A stretch of DNA of 9,546 nucleotides from Oxalobacteraceae bacterium UBA5157 (GTDB lineage Bacteria > Pseudomonadota > Gammaproteobacteria > Burkholderiales > Burkholderiaceae_D). The DNA lies in assembly GCA_002415335.1 (NCBI GenBank), contig DHXL01000296.1:1556-11101 (forward strand). The letters run 5' to 3'. Positions within the stretch are counted from its first letter, which is position 1. Every line of letters begins with the position of its first letter. The position numbers and the translations under genes were made by a program. Below the pieces are notes generated by a model. That model was not told the DNA's origin, did no database searches, and saw nothing but the letters and a program-made list of their open reading frames with translations. Below are positions 1-5,558 of this stretch, piece by piece.

Positions 1-152
1 CCGGCGACCATGCGCAACAGGGTGGTCTTGCCGCAGCCGGATGGACCCAGCAGGGTGAAGAACTCGCCTGCCTCGATCGCCAAGCTGACGTTATCGACGG
101 CAGTGAAATCGCCAAAACGGCGGCTGACGTTACGAATTTCGAGGAGCGCCAT
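1..152 (-). CDS. ABC importer ATPase, N-terminal fragment (PotA/FbpC-like)
   Basis: This is the beginning of an ATP-binding subunit of an ABC transporter; the rest lies beyond the left edge. The 50 visible codons begin MALLEIRNVSRRFG, the usual first strand of such ATPases, and residues 36-44 read GPSGCGKTT, a complete Walker A (P-loop) with Lys42. The spacing of about 40 residues from the start to the P-loop, and the FFTLLGPSGCGKTT wording, fit the CUT1/PotA/FbpC group of cytoplasmic ATPases that energise uptake of polyamines, iron(III), sulfate or sugars. The substrate cannot be told from this fragment. The signature motif, Walker B and any regulatory TOBE domain are off the window. The ATG at 150-152 follows a weak purine stretch (GCAGAG). 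The gene follows the methyltransferase gene after 74 bases containing a palindrome, so it may have its own promoter. The family is certain; the subfamily is inferred. Confidence 0.9.
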   Translation of the reverse strand, partial: MALLEIRNVSRRFGDFTAVDNVSLAIEAGEFFTLLGPSGCGKTTLLRMVA

Positions 153-167
153 CTCTGCAGACCCGGT

Positions 168-183
168 TTGACAAAGTTGTCAA
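168..183. promoter_or_regulatory. Perfect 16-bp palindrome, candidate operator
   Basis: TTGACAA-AG-TTGTCAA is a 7-bp perfect inverted repeat with a 2-base centre. It lies 15 bases upstream of the ATG of the ABC ATPase gene, in the short gap after the methyltransferase gene. Its size and symmetry suit a dimeric repressor. It has no T-run and its stem is AT-rich, so it is a poor terminator. The regulator is unknown. Confidence 0.4.
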
Positions 184-188
184 TTGTA
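183..188 (-). promoter_or_regulatory. Candidate -10 box (TACAAT) for the ABC ATPase gene
   Basis: On the minus strand TACAAT (one mismatch to TATAAT) abuts the 16-bp palindrome, which would place the palindrome around the transcription start, a usual repressor position. No convincing -35 hexamer lies 16-18 bases upstream, so this is tentative. Confidence 0.25.
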
Positions 189-226
189 GCAAACTGCGCC
201 GAAATCTCGCTAGAAAATCGCCGGCC

Positions 227-826
227 TCAAGCCTTCTTGCGCCAGATTTTCCAGCGCTCCTTGCCGACGAAAACGGCGATCGAATCAGCGACCGGCGCGT
301 CTTCGATGCAGTCGAAGTGCGGCGTCAGCAGCATGTCGAGTTCGGCTGCGCTGGTGCCGAACGGAGGGCCGCTTGTCTTATCGTCGAAATAGAAAAAACC
401 GGCCAACAGTCCACCTGGGGGCAACAACTCGGCCCAGCGCGCCGCCACGGCCGGCCAGATCCGGCGCGGCAACGCGCACAGGAAGGCGCGTTCGTAAATC
501 AGGCCGAGCGGCTGCGGCGGCACGAAACTGAAGAAATCAGATTGCACCACGCGCTCGGCCCATGCACCGAGCGCGCGACGCGCCGCCGCGACGGCCGCTG
601 GTGAAAAGTCGATCGCGGTAACATCCCAGCCGGCTTCGGACAGGTAGGCGACTTCGTGACCGAGGCCGCAACCGGGAATCAGGGTGACCAGCGGTTTGCG
701 AGCAGCAGCCACGAACTGTTGCAGCGCAGCCGGCACGCCGCCGCGGTCCCAAGGCATGAAGCGCTGCTCGAAACGTTCGCTCCAGAACGCCGGTTCAGTC
801 GGATCACGGCTGTCAAATGTCGGCAT
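227..826 (-). CDS. TPMT-family SAM-dependent methyltransferase
   Basis: This is a 199-residue cytoplasmic class I methyltransferase of the thiopurine S-methyltransferase (TPMT) type. The N-terminus carries FWSERFEQ and PWDRGG (residues 14-30), the substrate/SAM lid typical of this family. Motif I is IPGCGLGHEV (50-59), the acidic residue ending strand 2 is Asp73 in AIDFS, and residues 111-120 read YERAFLCALP, matching the family's Y-(D/E)-R-A-x-L-x-A-L-P block. PPFGTSAAEL (154-163) is another block shared by bacterial members. The length is normal and no key motif is missing. Members act on thiols, selenium or tellurium compounds, or have no known substrate, so none is assigned. The ATG lies 15 bases after the ubiB stop with no clear ribosome binding site, suggesting cotranscription and possibly coupled translation with ubiB. 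A role in ubiquinone synthesis is not implied by the sequence. Confidence 0.85.
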   Translation of the reverse strand: MPTFDSRDPTEPAFWSERFEQRFMPWDRGGVPAALQQFVAAARKPLVTLIPGCGLGHEVAYLSEAGWDVTAIDFSPAAVAAARRALGAWAERVVQSDFFSFVPPQPLGLIYERAFLCALPRRIWPAVAARWAELLPPGGLLAGFFYFDDKTSGPPFGTSAAELDMLLTPHFDCIEDAPVADSIAVFVGKERWKIWRKKA

Positions 827-841
827 GGCTGGCTTGGCTCG

Positions 842-2413
842 TCACAGGGGGAAACTGTACCAGTGCAGAATCAACTGGGCGACCGCGATTCCACCGAGCA
901 GGCCGCCACCGAAATAAATGGCAATCCCCAGCAGAAAATTCGTGCGCTTTTGCTCCGCGATCAAATGCTTCAGCAGTTCGGCATTCTGCTGATGCGGCTG
1001 GGTCGCCTGCGTCAGCGCCTGATGCACCAGACGCGGCAATTGCGGCAGCATTTGGCTGTAGCGCGGCGCTTCGGCCTTGAAGCGCTCGACCAGGCCGTTC
1101 CAGCCGACCTGCGTCGCCATCCAGCGTTCCAGGTAAGGCTTGGCCGTCTTCCATAAATCGAGTTCGGGATCGAGCTGGCGTCCCAAGCCTTCGATGTTCA
1201 GCAAGGTTTTTTGCAGCAGCACGAGTTGCGGCTGCACCTCGACATTGAAGCGGCGCGAAGTCTGAAACAGCCGCAGCAACACCAGGCCGAAGGAAATATC
1301 TTTTAGCGGCCGGTCGAAAATCGGTTCGCAGCAAGCGCGTACGGCGGACTCCAGCTCGTCGACCCGGGTTGCCGCCGGCGCCCAGCCGGATTCGATGTGC
1401 GCCTGGGCCACCCGCTTGTAATCGCGTTGGAAAAACGCCAGGAAATTTTGCGACAGGTAGTCCTTGTCGAAATCGTTCAACGTACCGACGATGCCGAAGT
1501 CGAGTGCGATATAGCGGCCGAAAGTCGCCGGGTCGACGGACACCAGGATATTGCCGGGATGCATATCGGCGTGGAAGAAACCGTCGCGAAACACTTGCGT
1601 GAAAAAAATCTCGACGCCATCGCGCGACAGTTTTTTCAAATCCACGCCGGCCGCAATCAATCGATCCTTTTGCGATATCGGGATGCCGACCATGCGCTCC
1701 ATGACGATCACCGCTTCCGAGCAGTAATCCCAGTGCATCTCGGGCACCGCCAGCAAGCCGGATTGCGCGAAATTGCGGCGCAGCTGGCTACCGTTGGCCG
1801 CCTCGCGCATCAAGTCGAGTTCGTCGTGCAGATACTTGTCGAACTCGGCGACCACTTGTTTCGGTTTCAGGCGCCTGCCGTCGGCCCACAATCGTTCGAC
1901 CCAGCCTGCCGCGATGTGCATCAGCGCGACATCTTCGTCGATCGATTTCTTCATGCCGGGACGCAGCACCTTGACCGCCACCTGCTTGCCGTTTTTCAGC
2001 GTCGCGAAATGGACTTGCGCAATCGATGCCGAGGCCACCGGATCGCGCTCGAAATTGTCGAACAAGTCGTGCGGATGGGCGCCCAGCGACTTGGTGATCT
2101 GCGCAATGGCCAGGTCGGAATCGAACGGCGGCACGCGATCCTGCAGCTTCGCCAGTTCGTCGGCAATGTCTTCCGGCAGCAGGTCGCGCCGCGTCGACAG
2201 CACCTGGCCGAACTTCACGAAGATCGGGCCCAGGTCTTCCAGCGCCATGCGCAATCGCTGGCCGCGCGGCGCGGAGATATCGCGCCAGAAGGTCAGCGTG
2301 TCGATCAGCTTGGCCGTGCGCGGAATGGAGAGGCCGGACATCGCGATGTCATCCAGTCCGTAGCGTATCGCAACGCGCACGATCTTGAAGACGCGCAGAG
2401 ATTTCAGAATCAT
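842..2413 (-). CDS. ubiB: UbiB, atypical kinase/ATPase of ubiquinone biosynthesis
   Basis: UbiB (ADCK/ABC1/Coq8 family) is a protein-kinase-like ATPase needed for ubiquinone synthesis. It is thought to support the Ubi complex or move lipid intermediates rather than catalyse a ring modification. The 523 residues show the full family set: the KxGQ motif at 67-70 (KFGQ) followed by LSTRRDLLP; the alanine-rich replacement of the P-loop ASASIAQVH at 127-135; the VAVK lysine at Lys148; the catalytic block HADMHPGN at 281-288; and the metal-binding DFG at 305-307. A hydrophobic C-terminal stretch at about 493-517 (NFLLGIAIYFGGG and on) is the expected membrane anchor. Length and architecture are normal. 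The ATG overlaps the ubiJ stop in an ATGA (2410-2413), so translation is probably coupled to ubiJ. The alternative name AarF refers to the same family. Confidence 0.97.
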   Translation of the reverse strand: MILKSLRVFKIVRVAIRYGLDDIAMSGLSIPRTAKLIDTLTFWRDISAPRGQRLRMALEDLGPIFVKFGQVLSTRRDLLPEDIADELAKLQDRVPPFDSDLAIAQITKSLGAHPHDLFDNFERDPVASASIAQVHFATLKNGKQVAVKVLRPGMKKSIDEDVALMHIAAGWVERLWADGRRLKPKQVVAEFDKYLHDELDLMREAANGSQLRRNFAQSGLLAVPEMHWDYCSEAVIVMERMVGIPISQKDRLIAAGVDLKKLSRDGVEIFFTQVFRDGFFHADMHPGNILVSVDPATFGRYIALDFGIVGTLNDFDKDYLSQNFLAFFQRDYKRVAQAHIESGWAPAATRVDELESAVRACCEPIFDRPLKDISFGLVLLRLFQTSRRFNVEVQPQLVLLQKTLLNIEGLGRQLDPELDLWKTAKPYLERWMATQVGWNGLVERFKAEAPRYSQMLPQLPRLVHQALTQATQPHQQNAELLKHLIAEQKRTNFLLGIAIYFGGGLLGGIAVAQLILHWYSFPL

Positions 2414-2976
2414 TTAATCAGCTTCTCGACTCGTTTGGACAGGCGCTCGACGTCGTCGCGCAGCCTGGTTACGCCGCCGGTGAAATCGGCGACCGCTTGC
2501 GGACGCACCAGCATCGGGTTTTCTTCCAGAAAATACTCGGCAATATTTTCCGCCACTTTTTGCTGGGTCACCTTGACATTCTCGATGATGTCTCTGGTGC
2601 CGGCTGCGATGCGCGCGGCGGCGATATCGCCGACCCATTTGCTCAAATCCTCTTCAACTTCCCAGCGCAGGGTTTGGCTCAGCTGCGAAATCGTATTGGC
2701 AAAATCGGCGTCGCCCTCCACGTTCACGTACGAAAACGCGCGCTCGCGATTTTGCATGATCAAGGGCAGATCCGCCAGCCTGGTGCGGATCGTCACGTTG
2801 GGCGTCTCGTCCGCCGCGGCGCAGAGCATGCCGTCCGGCGCCACTTTCAGCTTCACGGCCAGCACGCCACCATCGAAACAGGCGACTTTGCCGGTGTGCG
2901 CGGCGAGCTTGTTTCGCGCCCATTGTTCCCGGGTCAGCAGATGGTTGATCGCAGCGGAAATTATCGAAGGAGTCAT
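2410..2976 (-). CDS. ubiJ: UbiJ, SCP2-domain accessory factor of ubiquinone biosynthesis
   Basis: This 188-residue protein resembles UbiJ (YigP), which with UbiK organises the soluble Ubi complex and binds hydrophobic ubiquinone intermediates through its SCP2 fold. The N-terminal SCP2-like part spans about residues 8-110, beginning AAINHLLTREQWAR, with the family block VEGDADFANTISQL at 87-100. Residues 103-120 (LRWEVEEDLSKWVGDIAA) match the conserved bridge, and residues 166-188 form a charged amphipathic helix (TRLRDDVERLSKRVEKLIK), the probable coiled coil for partner binding. The gene overlaps ubiB by 4 bases, the standard arrangement. The ATG at 2974-2976 has only a weak purine stretch upstream, but starting here gives the expected N-terminus. 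It is separated from the upstream Tim44-domain gene by a strong terminator, so ubiJ-ubiB should have their own promoter in 2977-3168; I could not pick one out. Confidence 0.9.
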   Translation of the reverse strand: MTPSIISAAINHLLTREQWARNKLAAHTGKVACFDGGVLAVKLKVAPDGMLCAAADETPNVTIRTRLADLPLIMQNRERAFSYVNVEGDADFANTISQLSQTLRWEVEEDLSKWVGDIAAARIAAGTRDIIENVKVTQQKVAENIAEYFLEENPMLVRPQAVADFTGGVTRLRDDVERLSKRVEKLIK

Positions 2977-2985
2977 CTCAAGTAT

Positions 2986-3057
2986 TGCGGGACAGAGTTA
3001 GGCGCCGCCCAGGCACCGCGTACTCTATCCTGAACCGATCAAAATGCGGGACAGAGT
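2986..3057. repeat. Repeat cluster: two direct and one inverted copy of a GGACAGAGT motif
   Basis: TGCGGGACAGAGT occurs exactly at 2986-2998 and again at 3045-3057, with starts 59 bases apart. Between them ACTCTATCC (3022-3030) is an inverted copy of GGACAGAGT with one mismatch. All lie in the leader of ubiJ. On the minus strand each direct copy reads ACTCTGTCCCGCA. Clustered short direct and inverted motifs of this kind occur at ends of some insertion sequences and at multi-site operators; there is no transposase gene here. The exact repeats are seen; their meaning is open. Confidence 0.55.
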
Positions 3058-3168
3058 GCTTTTATTGCGCGGCAGGAGGGAGTCTGAAGCATAAACGCCG
3101 CTCAGGCATCCCCTGCCCTGTCTTCAACAAATCAGGAAGAGCGGCACGCCATTCCAACTGATGAGAAC

Positions 3169-3193
3169 AAAAAACCGCCCGATTCAAGGGCGG
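3169..3193 (-). terminator. Rho-independent terminator after the Tim44-domain gene
   Basis: On the minus strand CCGCCC-TTGAATC-GGGCGG is followed directly by TTTTTT. The 6-bp all-GC stem, 7-base loop and U-run are textbook. It lies about 50 bases downstream of the stop of the Tim44-domain gene and separates ubiE-Tim44 from ubiJ-ubiB. Confidence 0.9.
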
Positions 3194-3244
3194 CTTCGAG
3201 TTTATCAGCTTGCCAACGCTTATTTCAGTCAAATCGGCAGCTGA

Positions 3245-4135
3245 TCAAGATAATTGTTGTATCCCGGCCAGCACCCAGCCGCCTGGTCCGGAGGTCGGCT
3301 TGGACAGATTCCAGATTTCGGCAAACGGCTCGGCCGGCGCATTGTCGGCTTCCTGAATCATGCCGCTGAACTTGACGCTGGCCAGATAATCGCCACCCAC
3401 GGTCTCGAGATCCAGCATTTGCGCCTCGATCGATACGACATCGGTGTGGTTGGGCGATGCACCGCGCTCCTGTATTTGCAGCCGCAGCTCGGCGAACATT
3501 TCCGGTGTCGTGAATTCGCGGATGTCGTTGATGTCAGCCTTGTCCCATGCCGCTTGCAGGCGAATGAAGTAGGTTTTTGAATTACGCAGAAAGGCCGGCA
3601 CATCGAAATCGGCCGGCACGCCAAATGGCGCCAGGATCGTGTCCGACGCCAGCGGCAGCGTGTGCAACGCGGCCGGCAGGGCACTGGGCTCGATACGCGA
3701 ACCGATTTCCGGCGTCGCCGCGCGGGTATAGCTGCCGGCGTAGGCCGGAGCGTCATCCTTGCGGCGGAACATGCGGATCACGAACATGAGGCCGAAACCG
3801 AGCAGCGCGATCATCAGGATGGACCCCAGCATGCCGCCCATTGCGCCGCCGAGGCCGAAGTGCGACATCAGCGCGCCCAAGCCGAGGCCGAGCGCAGCTC
3901 CGCCCAGGATGCCCCGCCATGGGCTGGCAGGCTTCGGCTGCGTAGCGGCGCCAGGCGCCGCAGCCGGCGCGGCCGCCGGGCTGGTCGCCTGCTGCTGCGT
4001 CGGCGTTGGGCGGCTAAATGTCCGCGACTGCCGGCCGATCGTACTGCCGCCGCCGAGGCGCCTGGCGTCGGCGTCCGTCACCGTCATCGACAGCGCGGTC
4101 ACGGCCAGCATCAAGGTAAACAGGAATTTCTTCAT
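3245..4135 (-). CDS. Tim44-like domain protein with signal peptide and glycine-rich membrane segment
   Basis: This 296-residue protein belongs to the bacterial Tim44-like domain family (Pfam Tim44), found next to ubiE in many betaproteobacteria; its function there is not established. MKKFLFTLMLAVTALSMTV (1-19) is a signal peptide or signal anchor ending near ADADA (20-24). Residues 42-72 are a low-complexity Pro/Ala/Gln linker. Residues 77-121 are glycine-rich and hydrophobic (GGAALGLGLGALM, then LGSILMIALLGFGLMFVI), giving a membrane segment followed by the positive RMFRRK. The globular Tim44 domain spans about 168-296, from APFGVPADFDVPAFL to GGWVLAGIQQLS. I chose the ATG at 4133-4135 because GGGAA lies 6 bases upstream and the signal peptide then starts MKKF; an in-frame TTG four codons earlier would place GSP before it. 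It follows ubiE by 70 bases with no terminator, so both are probably cotranscribed. Despite the family name, a role in protein import should not be assumed. Confidence 0.88.
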   Translation of the reverse strand: MKKFLFTLMLAVTALSMTVTDADARRLGGGSTIGRQSRTFSRPTPTQQQATSPAAAPAAAPGAATQPKPASPWRGILGGAALGLGLGALMSHFGLGGAMGGMLGSILMIALLGFGLMFVIRMFRRKDDAPAYAGSYTRAATPEIGSRIEPSALPAALHTLPLASDTILAPFGVPADFDVPAFLRNSKTYFIRLQAAWDKADINDIREFTTPEMFAELRLQIQERGASPNHTDVVSIEAQMLDLETVGGDYLASVKFSGMIQEADNAPAEPFAEIWNLSKPTSGPGGWVLAGIQQLS

Positions 4136-4205
4136 GGGGCTTCCCAAAATTGGTTGTCCAGATTTCTCCGCCGATCAGTAGCCGGAAACAAGGTGCGATG
4201 CAGAA

Positions 4206-4937
4206 CTAAAACTTCATTCCGGTGTGCAGAGCGGCCACACCAGCGGTCAAGTTGAAGTACTCGACGCGCTCCAGCCCAGCGTCCTGCATCATCTTCTTCA
4301 GCGTGTCCTGATCCGGGTGCATGCGGATCGACTCGGCCAGATAACGGTAGCTGTCGGCATCGCCGGCTATCCGCTTGCCCAGCCACGGCAACACGGAAAA
4401 TGAATAGACGTCATACGGCTTCTTCAGCGGCTCCCACACCTTCGAGAATTCCAGCACCAGCAACTTCCCGCCAGGCTTCAACACGCGCCGCATCTCCGCC
4501 AGCGCGGCATCCTTGTGCGTCATGTTGCGCAATCCGAAAGCCACCGTCACGCGGTCGAAATAGTTCGACGGGAACGGCAGCTTCTCGGCGTCACATAACG
4601 AGATGGGGATGGACAGCCCGCTATTCAATAGCCGATCGCGTCCGACGCGCAGCATCGATTCGTTGATGTCGGTCAGCCAGACTTCGCCGGTCGGGCCCGC
4701 CTTGCGCGCAAAGGCCTTGGCCAGATCGCCGGTGCCGCCCGCAATATCGAGTACCTTGAAACCGGGACGAACCGCGGCTTGCGCGATCGTGAATGCCTTC
4801 CAGAGGCGGTGCAGGCCGGCCGACATCAGGTCGTTCATGACGTCGTACTTGGCGGCGACCGAATGAAAGACTTCGGCAACCTTGTGAGCTTTGTCGTCTT
4901 CGGGGACTGTTTGGAAACCGAAATGGGTGTTGGTCAT
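4206..4937 (-). CDS. ubiE: UbiE, ubiquinone/menaquinone C-methyltransferase
   Basis: UbiE (COQ5/MenG) uses SAM to C-methylate the benzoquinol ring in ubiquinone synthesis, and demethylmenaquinol where menaquinone is made. The 243 residues have the usual length and all landmarks: the first UbiE signature from Tyr31 to Lys47 (YDVMNDLMSAGLHRLWK), SAM motif I VLDIAGGTGD (62-71), acidic Asp90 ending strand 2 (LTDIN), Asp116 in the CDAEKLPF block, GLRNM (135-139) and the second signature around RVLKPGGKLLVLEF (151-164). The N-terminus MTNTHFGFQTVPEDDK is typical of betaproteobacterial members, supporting the ATG at 4935-4937, although no clear ribosome binding site precedes it. A consensus -10 box lies about 33 bases upstream. 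The gene heads a unit with the Tim44-domain gene. No oddities seen. Confidence 0.97.
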   Translation of the reverse strand: MTNTHFGFQTVPEDDKAHKVAEVFHSVAAKYDVMNDLMSAGLHRLWKAFTIAQAAVRPGFKVLDIAGGTGDLAKAFARKAGPTGEVWLTDINESMLRVGRDRLLNSGLSIPISLCDAEKLPFPSNYFDRVTVAFGLRNMTHKDAALAEMRRVLKPGGKLLVLEFSKVWEPLKKPYDVYSFSVLPWLGKRIAGDADSYRYLAESIRMHPDQDTLKKMMQDAGLERVEYFNLTAGVAALHTGMKF

Positions 4938-4969
4938 GGTGAGGGCGAGAGCTGATCTGGTCGGCGTGG

Positions 4970-4975
4970 ATTATA
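4970..4975 (-). promoter_or_regulatory. Consensus -10 box (TATAAT) upstream of ubiE
   Basis: A perfect TATAAT on the minus strand lies about 33 bases before the ubiE ATG. At the 15-18 base spacings I find only weak -35 candidates such as CCGTTT, so either the -35 is poor or an activator helps. It is placed correctly to start the ubiE transcript. Confidence 0.5.
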
Positions 4976-5009
4976 CAGGGGCGGCCACGGCCAAACGGCG
5001 AAGCCATCA

Positions 5010-5024
5010 CTCCAATTTTTGGAG
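5010..5024. repeat. 15-base inverted repeat upstream of the ubiE promoter
   Basis: CTCCAA-TTT-TTGGAG is a perfect 6-bp inverted repeat starting about 35 bases upstream of the ubiE TATAAT box and about 47 bases after the DUF4325 stop. It could be an activator or repressor site near -45 to -60, or a weak hairpin at the end of the DUF4325 transcript; no good U-run follows on the minus strand. Confidence 0.35.
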
Positions 5025-5070
5025 ACTGACTGGCTTTTATTCAACGCGTGGATGTTTAAGACCGATTTGA

Positions 5071-5379
5071 TCAATGCGCCCGAGTCCGCACATATTCGTC
5101 ATAGCGATCTGCCACGACAAACTCAATTGCTGCTCGTACATTCGGCGCACAGGATTTGAAAATCAACTGATCAAGGACGCCGGGGCCACGGACAAGCAGC
5201 AACACACCAACCAATTCGTCAACAAACGATTGTCCAACCTGAATATCGCTAAAGTCCAATGTGACTTCACCTGACTCAGCCAACATTTTCTCAACCTGAT
5301 GACGTAGCTCGCGCGCACGGTCGCGCGAGCCGAGGAATCGGATTCCTATCTCATTGGGAGTACGCAGCGAAGGCTTCAT
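5071..5379 (-). CDS. Small STAS-like DUF4325 protein
   Basis: This is a 102-residue soluble protein with the STAS-like DUF4325 fold. Residues 39-55 read VTLDFSDIQVGQSFVDE, matching the family core of a beta strand ending LDF, a variable turn, then (Q/S)SFxDE. It is followed by a hydrophobic helix (LVGVLLLVRG) and a strand with a short C-terminal helix (AAIEFVVADRYDEY). DUF4325 proteins often sit beside or are fused to histidine-kinase-like ATPases and are thought to act in switch-like signalling; no such partner is visible here. I chose the ATG at 5377-5379; TTG codons at 5386-5388 and 5392-5394 are in frame but none has a ribosome binding site. By my count GC is about 52% over 5101-5340, below the surrounding genes, hinting at separate acquisition. 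The function is unknown; the family call is from sequence pattern alone. Confidence 0.75.
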   Translation of the reverse strand: MKPSLRTPNEIGIRFLGSRDRARELRHQVEKMLAESGEVTLDFSDIQVGQSFVDELVGVLLLVRGPGVLDQLIFKSCAPNVRAAIEFVVADRYDEYVRTRAH

Positions 5380-5415
5380 GTTGTGCAATAGCAATTAATG
5401 CAAGTTTCGAAATTT

Positions 5416-5424
5416 AGTATAGCA
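5416..5424 (-). promoter_or_regulatory. Candidate extended -10 promoter for the DUF4325 gene
   Basis: The minus strand reads TGCTATACT, an extended -10 (TGn plus TATACT, one mismatch to consensus), about 36 bases upstream of the chosen ATG. A TTGAAT further upstream is only 12 bases from TATACT, too close for a normal -35, but extended -10 promoters can do without one. It would make the gene independent of the Wadjet operon. Confidence 0.45.
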
Positions 5425-5532
5425 GCTTGGTTCATTCAAAGCGCAATGGCGGTGCGGGCCGGTTAAATTCCCTAGTCGGCATCAAATCTCTTATTCGCAC
5501 CGTGGCAAGTGCTTGTCGTTGAAGTTCGATGT

Positions 5533-5558
5533 GAATTGCAACCCCCTGCCCTCAATTC
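5533..5558. repeat. Short inverted repeat spanning the jetD stop
   Basis: GAATTG (5533-5538) and CAATTC (5553-5558) form a 6-bp inverted repeat with a 14-base loop overlapping the jetD stop codon. No U-run follows on the minus strand, so it is not a convincing terminator. The rest of the gap down to the DUF4325 promoter (about 5425-5532) shows nothing I can name. Confidence 0.2.

Noticed and set aside
1397..3001. Plus-strand open frame of 534 codons opposite ubiB and ubiJ
   Set aside because: It is antisense to two clearly recognised genes, its translation is Arg/His/Gln-rich without a recognisable domain, and long antisense frames are common in GC-rich DNA.
3071..3117. GGCAGG...CCTGCC pairing as a hairpin upstream of ubiJ
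   Set aside because: The stem is short, the loop is over 30 bases and there is no U-run, so it is not better than chance in GC-rich sequence.
4136..4147. TTG start adding four codons to the Tim44-domain protein
   Set aside because: The downstream ATG has GGGAA at a good distance and gives a standard MKKF signal peptide; the TTG codon itself overlaps that ribosome binding site.
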